Positions 27,756 to 38,106 of a DNA stretch of 41,813 bases are shown here, one piece after another. Position 1 is the stretch's first letter, and the number at the start of each line of letters is the position of its first letter. The DNA comes from Planctomycetota bacterium. GTDB taxonomy: Bacteria; Planctomycetota; Planctomycetia; Gemmatales; Gemmataceae. The notes under the pieces are model-generated. The model was not told where the DNA came from, did no database searches, and saw nothing but the letters and a program-made list of their open reading frames with translations. The stretch spans positions 72,089 through 113,901 of the forward strand of contig VGZI01000002.1 of NCBI GenBank assembly GCA_016872605.1, read 5' to 3'. Both the position numbers and the translations under genes were made by a program.

Positions 27756-28487
27756 TCAAACGAGAAACACGGATCGCCAATCCTTCATCGCGATCTCCAC
27801 GCCTGCGCCATCTTCGACGGCGACGGCGCCGCAATGGAGTTCGCCCAGGTCGAATTGGTGAAATCGCCAATCGGGCGACACCGACGCGTCGAGCGGGTGA
27901 AACGCCAGCATGCGCGGGCCGTCGAGGTCGAAGCAAAACGCATCGAGCGGAAACGTCAAGCCGCGGCCGATGCCCTTGACGAACGCTTCCTTTAATGTCC
28001 AAATCGCGAAGAAGGCCTCGCTGCGATGGGTATCCGGCAACTTGCAAAGGTGATCCGCCTCGGTCGGGGCGAAGAAGCGTTGAGCGAGCGCCAGGAACTC
28101 GACTTCGCGTTCGCGCTGCTCGATGTCGATGCCGACCTGACGGCCTCGACTCACCGCTACTGCCGCCGCGCCTCGGCTGTGTGTCAGGTTGAAATGCACA
28201 TCGCTCGCGCCGTCTAGAATCGGCTTTCCAAAGTTGTTCGAAGCAAATCGCACATCGCGGGCTCGGCAGCCCAGATAGCTCGCCAGCACGGACCGGATCA
28301 ATCCGCGCGACAACAGGAACAATCGGCGATCGGAATCGTAGCGAAGCCTGGCCATGCGATCTTGCTCATCGGGGGTGAGCACCGCAAAAATCGCCATCAA
28401 CGATTCCTGGTTCGTCAACTCATCGGCGAGGACGTGCCAGACGTGCACTTCGCTCGCGCCGATGGAATGGTGCGGCCGTTGCAACAT
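27756..28487 (-). CDS. 4'-phosphopantetheinyl transferase (Sfp type)
   Basis: The 243-residue protein has the Sfp-type length and motifs: HFNLTHSRGAAAVAVSRG, GIDIE (119-123, magnesium-binding D121 and E123) and WTLKEAFVKGIGRGL (E167, K171). It transfers 4'-phosphopantetheine from CoA to a serine of acyl or peptidyl carrier proteins, activating fatty-acid, polyketide or nonribosomal-peptide synthases. No carrier protein or synthase is in the window, so it probably acts on partners elsewhere. It converges on the large membrane protein. Confidence 0.93.
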   Translation of the reverse strand: MLQRPHHSIGASEVHVWHVLADELTNQESLMAIFAVLTPDEQDRMARLRYDSDRRLFLLSRGLIRSVLASYLGCRARDVRFASNNFGKPILDGASDVHFNLTHSRGAAAVAVSRGRQVGIDIEQREREVEFLALAQRFFAPTEADHLCKLPDTHRSEAFFAIWTLKEAFVKGIGRGLTFPLDAFCFDLDGPRMLAFHPLDASVSPDWRFHQFDLGELHCGAVAVEDGAGVEIAMKDWRSVFLV

Positions 28488-28559
28488 GGTTTTCGGAAAT
28501 ACTCTGGGAATGGTTGGGATCAGGTTCTATTCTATAGCGGATACGACTAATATGCTCGC

Positions 28560-28597
28560 CGTTTAGCTCTCGGATCGCGCCCTGCGAGCGCTAGACG
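28560..28597 (+). repeat. 5'-UTR palindromic element, copy 2
   Basis: CGTTTAGCTCTCG (28560-28572), an 11-nt centre, and GCGAGCGCTAGACG (28584-28597) give the same 38-nt design as copies at 12550 and 30950. It ends 24 nt before the ATG of the creatininase-family gene, which follows with AAGGGAA as ribosome-binding site. Confidence 0.65.
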
Positions 28598-28621
28598 CCA
28601 AGCGGCGTAAGGGAATTCATC

Positions 28622-29386
28622 ATGGACCTGCAAGATATGACCTGGCCGAAGGTGGCGGCCTTGTCGAAGGATACGCCGGTGGTCATTCCGATTGCCGCGC
28701 TCGAGCAGCACGGCCGGCACATGCCGGTGTTCACCGACAGCATGCTTCTGGGCGAAGTCCTTCGCCGCGTCAAGGAGACGACGCTCAAGGACCGGGTGTT
28801 GTTTGCGCCACTCATGTGGCTCGGCAACTCGCACCACCATCTCGATTTCCCCGGGACCATGACGGCGTCGCCGCGCGTCTATCTGGATCTTCTGATCGAC
28901 ATGGCCGAGAACATGATCTTCCATGGCTTCAAGCGTATCGTCTTCATCAACGGCCACGGTGGCAACATTGTCCCGGCGCAACAGGCGATGTTCGAGCTTC
29001 GCCAAAAACTGCGGTCGCGCAGCGACTTGTTGCTCCTGACCACCACCTACTGGACGCTCGGAGGCAAGCCACACGAAGTCGATCCCAATCTCAAGCAAGG
29101 CCAGGTCGGCCATGCCTGCGAGTACGAAACGTCGATGATGTTGCGCATCGCTCCCCATCTGGTTGTCGGCGATCTGACGAAGATTCCGGAGGTGCCGTTC
29201 GGCAATGCGTTTTCTCCGGCCAATCGCGCCTGGATCACCAAGGATCGGACCGAGCCGGGGCACATCGGCAACCCGGCGATCGCCAGTGCCGAGAAGGGCG
29301 AGACGATCTTCCGTGTGTTCACCGCCGATGTTGTGAAGTTTCTGGAGCGCGTGCTCGCCTGGGACGGCAAATCGTGGGAGGGATGA
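28622..29386 (+). CDS. Creatininase family protein
   Basis: A 254-residue protein matching the creatininase/MftE-like amidohydrolase family: VVIPIAALEQHGRHMPVFTD (E28, H30 and D39 as metal ligands), LWLGNSHHHLDFPGTMTAS, FINGHGGNIVPAQQ and the glutamate segment HACEYETSMML. These dinuclear-metal enzymes hydrolyse cyclic amides or related C-N bonds (creatinine, formamidopyrimidines, mycofactocin precursor); the family alone does not tell which. An MFS transporter follows 134 nt downstream on the same strand across a repeat, suggesting uptake and hydrolysis of one substrate, though co-transcription is uncertain. Confidence 0.93.
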   Translation: MDLQDMTWPKVAALSKDTPVVIPIAALEQHGRHMPVFTDSMLLGEVLRRVKETTLKDRVLFAPLMWLGNSHHHLDFPGTMTASPRVYLDLLIDMAENMIFHGFKRIVFINGHGGNIVPAQQAMFELRQKLRSRSDLLLLTTTYWTLGGKPHEVDPNLKQGQVGHACEYETSMMLRIAPHLVVGDLTKIPEVPFGNAFSPANRAWITKDRTEPGHIGNPAIASAEKGETIFRVFTADVVKFLERVLAWDGKSWEG

Positions 29387-29390
29387 ACCG

Positions 29391-29495
29391 CTCCCCTCTC
29401 CCTACGGGAGAGGGGTTGGGGGTGAGGGCGAAGTACGGGTTTTCTGAGTGCATTTTCCCTCCCCCCTGGCCTCTCTCCCGGAGGGAGAGGGGTAG
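29391..29495. repeat. Composite 'ctcccctctccc' palindromic repeat
   Basis: Two adjacent hairpins: ctcccctctccctacgggag... (29392-29418) and ctctctcccggagggagagg (29473-29492), with complementary 'gggggtgaggg' and 'ccctcccccc' stretches between. It fills most of the 134-bp gap between the creatininase and MFS genes; same family as 21770-21912. Confidence 0.75.
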
Positions 29496-29520
29496 CAAAA
29501 CGCAAGCGGCGAAACATGCC

Positions 29521-30930
29521 ATGCCGACGGAACGATCCGACACCTGGCGCTGGGGCGTGTGCGGCCTGCTCCTGCTGGCGGCCATGCTCATGTACATGGA
29601 CCGCCTCACGCTCTCGCAGCTCGCAACGACCATCTGCCGTGAATACGCACTGACCAATGAACGCTTCGGCCTGCTCGCGACCGGATTCAGCATCGCGTTC
29701 GCCACCGGCGCCTTGTTCTTCGGCTTCCTTGTCGATCGCGTGGGGCCGCGGTTTCTCTACCCGATCGTTGTCATCGGCTGGTCGGCGGCGGGCGTGGCAA
29801 CGGCGTACTCGCAGTCCATCGGCGCGTGGTTCATTCCCGACGACCCGGCTGAGGCGCCGATGCTGGCGGCGAGCACGATCGGTCTGATCTCGTCCGCGTT
29901 CACGGATGGTCCGATGCAGGCGGCATACGCGCTGTATCCGGGGCGAACGCAGGTCTGCGAACAGGCCTATATCGGGTTCATGGTGTGCCGAATCGCGCTT
30001 GGCTTCTTCGAGGCCGGGCATTGGCCTTGCGCCCTCGTAACGACGCGCATCATTCTGTCGCGCGGCGATCGCACGCTGGGCAACGGCATCTTGCAAAGCG
30101 GCGCCGCCCTGGGCTCCATTCTCACGCCGTTCGTCGTCCTGCCGATGGTGGTCGAGGAGCTTGGGGGCTGGCGGCCCCCTTTCACGACCATCGGCTTCAT
30201 CGGCATGTTCTGGATCATTCCCTGGCTGCTCATGATCCGCTCCGGCGACCTCGACCGCACCGAAGACGACAACGCCACGGGCGAATCGGAACCGGCGATG
30301 TCGCGCGGCGAGCTCTGGCGCATGGTGGCGGTTCTCGTCGTGATCGTCATCACGATCAATCTCACCTGGCAGTACTTCAGCAACTGGCTCCCAAAATTTC
30401 TCCAGGAATCACACGGTTATACGCTGACGCAAGCCGGCTACTTTACGTCGGCCTATTACGTGTCAGCCGAGATCGGCTGCCTGGCAGCGGGCGCCATCGT
30501 GAAATGGCTCGTCGATCGCGGCACGGATGTTCATTTCGCGAAGGTAATCATCTTCACGGCCTGTGCGTGCCTTGCGGTCATCGCCGTCATCGCGGCGTTC
30601 CTGCCTGACGCAGATGTAAAGAACGCAGGTTTTTGGAATCCCGCATCGCTTTTGCTCCTTGGCCTGTTGCTCCTTGTCGCCGCCGGCACGCTCGGGTTCT
30701 ATCCGAATTACTATTCATTCACCCAGGAACTCTCGAAGACACACCAAGGCAAAGTGTCCGGCGCTCTCGGCACGGTCGCGTGGATTGGCTCAGCGATCAT
30801 GCAATGGTTGGTGGGCCGAAGTATCGACGAAACCAAATCGTACGCCACCGGCATCGTCATGGCGGGGCTGGTGCCGATCCTTGGCTGCATCGCGCTGTGG
30901 CTGCTTTGGCCGTCGCGGCGGGTAGAATGA
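29521..30930 (+). CDS. MFS transporter (hexuronate/anion-cation symporter type)
   Basis: The open frame begins at 28816, but its first 235 codons are a shadow of the creatininase gene and a repeat. The true start is ATG 29521 (MPTERSDTWRWGVCGLLLLA), giving 469 residues and about 12 transmembrane helices. Family signs are the first helix MYMDRLTLSQLATTICREYA, FGLLATGFSIAFATGALFFG, LVDRVGPRFLYPIVVIGWSA, and RIALGFFEAGHWPCALVTTR, as in ExuT/GudP-like symporters of sugar acids. Between helices 3 and 4 lies an unusual insertion of about 45 residues (DDPAEAPMLAASTIGLISSA...). The partner gene is the creatininase upstream. Substrate unknown. Confidence 0.92.
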   Translation: MPTERSDTWRWGVCGLLLLAAMLMYMDRLTLSQLATTICREYALTNERFGLLATGFSIAFATGALFFGFLVDRVGPRFLYPIVVIGWSAAGVATAYSQSIGAWFIPDDPAEAPMLAASTIGLISSAFTDGPMQAAYALYPGRTQVCEQAYIGFMVCRIALGFFEAGHWPCALVTTRIILSRGDRTLGNGILQSGAALGSILTPFVVLPMVVEELGGWRPPFTTIGFIGMFWIIPWLLMIRSGDLDRTEDDNATGESEPAMSRGELWRMVAVLVVIVITINLTWQYFSNWLPKFLQESHGYTLTQAGYFTSAYYVSAEIGCLAAGAIVKWLVDRGTDVHFAKVIIFTACACLAVIAVIAAFLPDADVKNAGFWNPASLLLLGLLLLVAAGTLGFYPNYYSFTQELSKTHQGKVSGALGTVAWIGSAIMQWLVGRSIDETKSYATGIVMAGLVPILGCIALWLLWPSRRVE

Positions 30931-30947
30931 AAATGGGGTGGTTGAGT

Positions 30948-30989
30948 TTCGTTTAGCGTTCGCGTGGCGCCGGGCGAACGCTTAACGAA
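30948..30989 (+). repeat. 5'-UTR palindromic element, copy 3
   Basis: ttcgtttagcgttcgc (30948-30963) and gcgaacgcttaacgaa (30974-30989) pair with one mismatched position around a 10-nt loop, exactly the geometry of 12548-12589. It ends 17 nt before the thiolase ATG; the thiolase ribosome-binding site (ccggaga) follows directly. Confidence 0.75.
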
Positions 30990-31006
30990 GAACCGGAGAC
31001 GCTTCT

Positions 31007-32188
31007 ATGCCGGATGCATTTCTTGTCGCGGCGGTGCGCACGCCGATCGGCAAATACCTGGGGGGATTGGCCGACTTGTCCGCGCCCGAACTCGGCGGCC
31101 AGGTGCTGGGCGAGGCGATGGTTCGCGCGAAGATCTCACCGGGGGCGGTCGACGAAGTGATCATGGGCTGCGTTCTGCAAGCGGGCCTGGGCCAAAACCC
31201 GGCGCGGCAAGCAGCGCTCAAAGCCGGCCTGCCCGATACCGTTGCCGCGTTCACCGTCAATAAAGTATGTGGCTCCGGGCTAAAGGCGGCCATGCTGGCG
31301 GCGCAAGCGATTCGCGCGGGTGACGCCGACATCGTCCTGGCGGGCGGCGTCGAGTCGATGAGCCGAGCGCCGCACCTGTTGTTCGGCGCTCGGCAAGGCT
31401 GGAAGATCGGCGATCAAAAAGCCGTCGATGCAATGATCCACGACGGCCTGTGGTGCGCTTTCGAGAATTGGCACATGGGCGAGGCGGCCGAGCATATCGC
31501 GACCAAGTGCGGCATTCCGCGCGGCGAGCAGGATCGTTTCGCCGTGCAGAGTCATCAACGCGCGGCGGCAGCCTGGTCGCAAGGCGCATTCACCGCCGAG
31601 GTATTGCCGATTACTGTCGGGGCCGGCGCGAAGGCGAAGACGATCGCCCAGGACGACGGCTTTCGCACCGATTCGAGCCGGGAATCGCTCGCCAAGCTCA
31701 AGCCGGCGTTCTGTGAAGGCGGCACCGTGACCGCAGGCAACGCGTCGATGCTTTCCGACGGCGCCGCCGCCGTCGCCGTCGTGTCAACGCGCGGCCTCGA
31801 AAAGCTCGGCGTCCAGCCGCTCGCTCGCATCGTCGCCTATGCAACCTCCGGAATCGCAGCGAAGGATATTTTTCTCGCTCCCGTCGGCGCGGTGCGCATG
31901 GTGCTGGCCAAGGCGAATCTGACGATCAACGACATCGACCTCTTCGAGCTGAACGAAGCGTTCGCGGCTCAGATGCTCGCATGCAATCAGGATTTGAAGA
32001 TCGACGAGGCAAAGATCAATGTACACGGCGGCGCCATCGCCCTGGGCCATCCGATCGGCGCTTCGGGGACGCGCGTCCTCGTGACGCTTGTTCATGCCCT
32101 GGAAAAGCGCAATGCGCGACGCGGACTGGCTTCGCTGTGTTTGGGTGGAGGGAACGCGGTAGCGATGATTGTTGAAAGGGGTGGGTGA
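31007..32188 (+). CDS. Thiolase / acetyl-CoA C-acetyltransferase
   Basis: The 393-residue protein is full length for biosynthetic-type thiolases. It has the acyl-accepting cysteine in [11 protein letters not shown] (C88), NEAFAAQ, the histidine in [14 protein letters not shown] (H348) and the second cysteine in [10 protein letters not shown] (C378). It should condense two acetyl-CoA to acetoacetyl-CoA or run the reverse in degradation. The final motif reads CLGGGNAVA rather than the common C(I/T)GGGQG(V/I)A. The final codons (gly-gly-stop) overlap the tRNA-His gene on the opposite strand by 9 bp. No PHB synthase or HMG-CoA genes are adjacent, so the pathway is open. Confidence 0.95.
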   Translation: MPDAFLVAAVRTPIGKYLGGLADLSAPELGGQVLGEAMVRAKISPGAVDEVIMGCVLQAGLGQNPARQAALKAGLPDTVAAFTVNKVCGSGLKAAMLAAQAIRAGDADIVLAGGVESMSRAPHLLFGARQGWKIGDQKAVDAMIHDGLWCAFENWHMGEAAEHIATKCGIPRGEQDRFAVQSHQRAAAAWSQGAFTAEVLPITVGAGAKAKTIAQDDGFRTDSSRESLAKLKPAFCEGGTVTAGNASMLSDGAAAVAVVSTRGLEKLGVQPLARIVAYATSGIAAKDIFLAPVGAVRMVLAKANLTINDIDLFELNEAFAAQMLACNQDLKIDEAKINVHGGAIALGHPIGASGTRVLVTLVHALEKRNARRGLASLCLGGGNAVAMIVERGG

Positions 32189-32254
32189 CCGGACTCGAAC
32201 CGGCGACAGCCAGATCCACAATCTGGAGCTCTAACCAACTGAGCTACACCCACC
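32180..32254 (-). tRNA. tRNA-His (GTG)
   Basis: Read on the minus strand: G at -1, acceptor GTGGGTG (32253-32247) pairing with CACCCAC (32187-32181), D-arm TAGCTCAGTTGGTTAGAGC, anticodon stem CCAGA/TCTGG with loop TTGTGGA (anticodon GTG), T-arm CGCCGGTTCGAGTCCGG. The extra G at -1 opposite discriminator C73 is the histidine identity element and supports the call. No CCA is encoded (CCC TTT follows). The last bases overlap the thiolase stop on the other strand. Confidence 0.97.
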
Positions 32255-32276
32255 GTCGTTTTTCGCGACGAATTTC

Positions 32277-32304
32277 ATCTTAATCGATTCGCGCGCATTG
32301 ACAA
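32277..32304 (-). promoter_or_regulatory. Probable sigma-70-type promoter for tRNA-His
   Basis: On the minus strand TTGTCA (32304-32299), a 16-nt spacer and TAAGAT (32282-32277) lie 22 nt before the mature tRNA 5' end. The match is 5 of 6 and 4 of 6 to consensus. Confidence 0.5.
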
Positions 32305-32307
32305 GCA

Positions 32308-32368
32308 TCAGAGCCTGAAGCGTCAGCGAAGGTTCACGAAAATCCTTCGCTAACGCTTCAGGCTCTGA
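32308..32368 (-). terminator. Terminator-like palindrome at the clpC 3' end ('gaagcgtaagcgagg' family)
   Basis: Arms 32308-32332 and 32344-32368 match at 24 of 25 positions with an 11-nt loop. It starts 9 nt after the clpC stop, so it could end clpC transcription before the tRNA-His promoter. There is no clear U-run, so its role may differ from a classical intrinsic terminator. Related copies: 38030-38091 and 40225-40276. Confidence 0.7.
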
Positions 32369-32377
32369 AGAAAGCAC

Positions 32378-34882
<2,505 letters not shown>

Positions 34883-35184
34883 TGGCCAATCACTCTCCGC
34901 CATCGAGAGACCACGGTGCTTGGGAAGGAATCGGTCAAAGGATGGACTTTCAATGCATTCTATGCCGCGCAAAAAAACAAATCAAGCCGGGTGAGTAAGC
35001 GTTCAGCTACGCGAGTGGTGATGCATCTCGAGTCAACTACGCCAACGGCGTTGCACGAAGCCCAGGGCAAACCCAGAACCATCAAGCCGATGCGTCATTG
35101 GCGAGACGCGGCATCGTTACATCCGCTACGCCTTGTTCGGCATGCCGATATGGGGTAGACTGCAACTACTGGAGGACCCTGACC
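34883..35184. other. 302-bp divergent region between clpC and hicBA
   Basis: It holds the promoters for clpC (minus) and hicBA (plus). GGAGAG lies about 10 nt before the clpC ATG and GGAGG before hicB. Apart from a possible hicBA promoter I see no operator palindrome or other element. Confidence 0.4.
35131..35159 (+). promoter_or_regulatory. Possible hicBA promoter
   Basis: TTGTTC (35131-35136), 17-nt spacer, TAGACT (35154-35159), followed 25 nt later by the hicB ATG. A partial consensus match only. Confidence 0.3.
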
Positions 35185-35430
35185 ATGAGCAATGCCGCCA
35201 CCGCGTCTGCGCCTATCGTCGTCGATGTCACTGTGAATCTTGCCGCTATCGTTCTGCCGGAACCCGACGCCGGCGGTTATTCGGCGTCCATTCCCGCGCT
35301 TCCCGGTTGCCACACGCAAGGGGAGACGCTTGACGAGGTTCGCGCCAATCTGCGTGAAGCCGCCGAGGGTTGGCTCGCGGTCGCCCACGAGGATGGCCTC
35401 GCCCGCGCTGCAGCCGGGGACACCCCGTGA
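35185..35430 (+). CDS. hicB: HicB-type antitoxin
   Basis: Start at ATG 35185, with GGAGG about 9 nt upstream, gives 81 residues. The partial RNase-H-like HicB fold is clear: IVLPEPDAGGYSASIPALPG, CHTQGETLDEVRANLREAAE and GWLAVAHED. It should bind and block the HicA toxin. It ends shortly after the fold without a C-terminal helix-turn-helix or ribbon-helix-helix, so DNA-binding autoregulation is not evident, as in short HicB members. Its stop overlaps the HicA start (GTGA), so the two are co-translated. Confidence 0.9.
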   Translation: MSNAATASAPIVVDVTVNLAAIVLPEPDAGGYSASIPALPGCHTQGETLDEVRANLREAAEGWLAVAHEDGLARAAAGDTP

Positions 35431-35633
35431 AGATCGTCTCCGGCAAACGCATGTGCCGCATCCTCGAACAACGCGGCTGGACTCTGGCTCGAATCAACGG
35501 CGCTCACCACATTTATCGACACGCTGTTACCGGCCGACGGCCTGTCGGGCCGGTGCATGGCAATCAGGATCTGAAGCCAGGAACGCAACGCAGCATTATG
35601 CGTGATGCGGGCCTGACCGACGCCGACCTCTGA
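35427..35633 (+). CDS. hicA: HicA-type mRNA interferase toxin
   Basis: I set the start at GTG 35427, overlapping the hicB stop by 4 nt, giving 68 residues, typical for HicA. The double-stranded-RNA-binding-like fold shows VSGKRMCRILEQRGWTLARI, the catalytic-histidine motif GAHHIYRH and PVHGNQDLKPGTQRSIMRDA. HicA cleaves mRNA independently of ribosomes. The common GSHH is GAHH here, with the histidines kept, so the toxin is probably active. Gene order hicB-hicA is the less common arrangement but well known. Confidence 0.92.
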   Translation: MKIVSGKRMCRILEQRGWTLARINGAHHIYRHAVTGRRPVGPVHGNQDLKPGTQRSIMRDAGLTDADL

Positions 35634-35737
35634 GATGGGTGTTTCGGCGTCATCCTCGATGATTCTCGCCTTCGTCGGTCGAGCTTCGAAGAATCACAGC
35701 CGAGAGCGAAATCGATGTTGTGCCTCATGGGATGAGA

Positions 35738-36139
35738 TCAAGTGTCCGCTGACGCAAAACCAACCAGCGCAGCTATGGCAATTATCAAGAAGCACTGCAT
35801 GGGTTTCTTCAGCCGTTCTGGCACGAAGAAAAAAACCACAGCAAGGGCAAAGGCGCCGCCCAGTTCAAGGTCTACCTTTTTGATCCACTCCAGCTCGTCG
35901 AAACCTTCCAAACGAAACATCATCGCAAAGAATGTCCAGTAAGCGGCCCATCCGGCGAGAAGCACTGCGAGGACGCGCAAGGACCAGACGAGGAGCAGCA
36001 TCATGGTATGCGCGGGCGGCGGATTGGCGACATTGCTGGTTGGGTCAGTATCGGTGCCATTGTCAGAAAAGTACGGCGCCTCGCCTTCGCGGATCGCGCC
36101 ATCGTTGGGGTCAGGCGTCGTCAGAGTCGATCGCACCAT
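35738..36139 (-). CDS. Small membrane protein of unknown function
   Basis: The open frame extends to 36436, but the first ~99 codons look non-coding. Starting at ATG 36139 gives 133 residues: an acidic soluble N-terminus (PNDGAIREGEAPYFSDNGTD) and three hydrophobic segments (LLLVWSLRVLAVLLAGWAAY, GGAFALAVVFFFV, CFLIIAIAALVGFASA). No ribosome-binding site is clear; ATG 36004, directly before the first helix, is an alternative. No family is recognised. It converges on hicA. Confidence 0.6.
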   Translation of the reverse strand: MVRSTLTTPDPNDGAIREGEAPYFSDNGTDTDPTSNVANPPPAHTMMLLLVWSLRVLAVLLAGWAAYWTFFAMMFRLEGFDELEWIKKVDLELGGAFALAVVFFFVPERLKKPMQCFLIIAIAALVGFASADT

Positions 36140-36705
36140 CAACGTACGGGAGAACCTTGCCAGCGGACAATGGTCCGCATGATCTTCGTTGTTATTGGAA
36201 CGCGCCCATCGCCGCTTGTCAAGCATTTTCGGGGGCCATTGCGAGCGTCTTGCCGAGACCTCCGCGCTTGGCTCTGCGAGGCGACAACGCGGGCTATTCC
36301 CAGTATGACGTGATGGCGGTGAAAGCACAAAGTCGGTGGCCGCGTTTTTTTTGGCGGCTTGATGAGCGCACGGGTGAGCGAGTGGCTGGAAAAACGCCCG
36401 AAAAAACGGGAAATTTCGCGAATTCCACCTCCTCATTGGCGGTGAGAAGCTGGCGGCGGTGACGACGCGGAGCGTCCGTCGCTCGCGCGTCCGGCTAACT
36501 CAACGCCGCGGGAACATGTCCTTCAGGTTGATCTTGAATTCCGACCGAGGTCGGCTGCGTGTCAATAGTCACGGTTTCCGGCGCCGTTGGGACGCGAAAC
36601 CGCCGAGCGAGGCCGTGACGGCTGCGGCGCCTGGGCGACTCTTGTCTTGACAGGGGCTGCGGTTCGCCATAAAGTCATACCAACCCCCACCTTGGAGCCC
36701 GTTTC
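36140..36705. other. 566-bp gap upstream of the DUF1552 gene
   Basis: No convincing protein on either strand. Around 36470-36516 a degraded palindrome (gcgtccgtcgctcgcgcgtc) recalls the 5'-UTR element family. A promoter-like pair lies at 36647-36675. The rest shows nothing I can name. Confidence 0.5.
36647..36675 (+). promoter_or_regulatory. Probable promoter for the DUF1552 gene
   Basis: TTGACA (36647-36652, full -35 consensus), a 17-nt spacer, and TAAAGT (36670-36675, 4 of 6 to TATAAT). GGAG (36694-36697) precedes the ATG at 36706 by 8 nt. Spacing throughout is what a housekeeping promoter needs. Confidence 0.55.
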
Positions 36706-38025
36706 ATGACGAGCCATCGATCACGTCGCGAGTTTCTGCAGACCCTCGGACTCACTACGGCCGCCTTGCCGTTCGTCGGCAATTTGCCGAGCCTGGCATT
36801 CGAGAATCAGACGCGGCGCAAACAGCGCCTGGTCGTGATCTTTAGCCCCAACGGGGTAGTGCCTCCCGCGTTTTGGCCTGACGCCGCCGGCAACCTGGCC
36901 GACATGACGCTCAAGGAAAGCCTCAGCCCGCTCGAACCGTTCAAGAATCGAACACTGATCATGCACGGCGTGTGCGATCGCGTGCGCGGCGACGGCGATG
37001 CCCACATGCGCGGCATGGGCTGTCTGCTCACGGGCGTCGAGTTGTTCCCGGGCAACGTTCAGGGCGGCAGCGACACGCCCGCCGGCTGGGCCCGTGGCAT
37101 CTCTATCGATCAGGAAATCAAGAATTATCTGCAGCGCGACGCCGCCACGCGAACCCGCTTCGGCTCGCTCGAGTTCGGCGTCATGGTCCCCAACCGCGCC
37201 GACACCTGGACCCGCATGGTCTACGCCGCCGGCAACCAGCCGATTACGCCGATCGACGATCCTTACCAGATGTTCAATCGTCTTTATGGCCGTATGCGTG
37301 ATCAGGAAGTCGTCGGCAGCGTGCTCGACGATCTGCGCGACGACTTGCAGCGGATCGGGTCGAACGTCAGTGCCGAGGATCGCCGGTTGCTCGATCAGCA
37401 TGCCACGTTCGTCCGCGAGATGGAGCAGGATTTGCGGACCAATCGCAATGTCGGGCACGCGGCGCCACAGCTGGAGCCGAACGTCCGCAACGAGAACAGC
37501 AACATCCCGCGCACCTCGCGTATGCAGATCGATTTGATGGTCAACAGCTTCGTCAACGATTTCGCCCGCGTCGCCACGCTGCAATACACGAACTCGGTCG
37601 GCATGGCCCGCATGAACTGGATCAACGTCTCGGAAGGCCATCACGAGCTGTCGCATCGCCCCGACAACGATCGCACCGCCCAGGATCAGCTCACGCGCAT
37701 CAATCGCTGGTTCTGCGAGCAGATGGCGTACTTGGCTCGCCGCCTGGCCGACACGCCGGAACCGGGCGGTCAGGGCTCGCTACTCGACAATACACTCATC
37801 CTCTGGACCAACGAACTCGGCAAAGGCAACTCGCACACGCTCGACAACATCCCGTTCGTCCTGGTCGGCGGCGGTCTCGACTTCCGCATGGGCCGTTCCT
37901 TGCGCTACACCCGCGTGCCGCACAACCGCCTGCTCTTGGCGCTCGCGCACGGCTTCGGCCATCGCATCGCACGCTTCGGCAACCCCAACTTCTGCGGCGA
38001 CGGTGTGCTGAACAATTTGACGTAA
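36706..38025 (+). CDS. DUF1552 domain-containing protein, Tat-exported
   Basis: A 439-residue protein with a twin-arginine leader ([20 protein letters not shown]) and the DUF1552 pattern of planctomycetes and relatives: [77 protein letters not shown] and [23 protein letters not shown]1552 and DUF1501 share the alkaline-phosphatase-like superfamily layout. DUF1552 usually accompanies a DUF1587/1588/1592/1595 cytochrome-like gene; here it stands alone with its own promoter, unless the partner is outside the window. Function unknown. Confidence 0.93.
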   Translation: MTSHRSRREFLQTLGLTTAALPFVGNLPSLAFENQTRRKQRLVVIFSPNGVVPPAFWPDAAGNLADMTLKESLSPLEPFKNRTLIMHGVCDRVRGDGDAHMRGMGCLLTGVELFPGNVQGGSDTPAGWARGISIDQEIKNYLQRDAATRTRFGSLEFGVMVPNRADTWTRMVYAAGNQPITPIDDPYQMFNRLYGRMRDQEVVGSVLDDLRDDLQRIGSNVSAEDRRLLDQHATFVREMEQDLRTNRNVGHAAPQLEPNVRNENSNIPRTSRMQIDLMVNSFVNDFARVATLQYTNSVGMARMNWINVSEGHHELSHRPDNDRTAQDQLTRINRWFCEQMAYLARRLADTPEPGGQGSLLDNTLILWTNELGKGNSHTLDNIPFVLVGGGLDFRMGRSLRYTRVPHNRLLLALAHGFGHRIARFGNPNFCGDGVLNNLT

Positions 38026-38029
38026 CGCA

Positions 38030-38091
38030 TCAGAGCCCGAAGCGTAAGCGAGGGACACGTCTATTACCCTCGCTTACGCTTCGGGCGCTGA
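38030..38091. terminator. Terminator-like palindrome ('gaagcgtaagcgagg' family) between convergent genes
   Basis: Arms 38030-38054 and 38067-38091 match at 24 of 25 with a 12-nt loop. It fills the gap between the DUF1552 stop and the PfkB-kinase stop, where a bidirectional terminator is expected. Compared with 32308-32368, two stem pairs have changed on both sides. Confidence 0.75.
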
Positions 38092-38106
38092 CGACCGCAA
38101 CACCGG

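Noticed and set aside
28816..29520. N-terminal 235-codon extension of the MFS frame
   Set aside because: It overlaps the creatininase gene and a repeat and has no protein-like pattern; the MFS helices start after ATG 29521.
34883..35184. CIRCE or CtsR operator before clpC
   Set aside because: I looked for TTAGCACTC/GAGTGCTAA and CtsR-like direct repeats and found none.
36459..36650. 63-codon plus-strand frame before DUF1552
   Set aside because: Arginine-rich, no leader or motif, overlaps a degraded repeat; likely chance.
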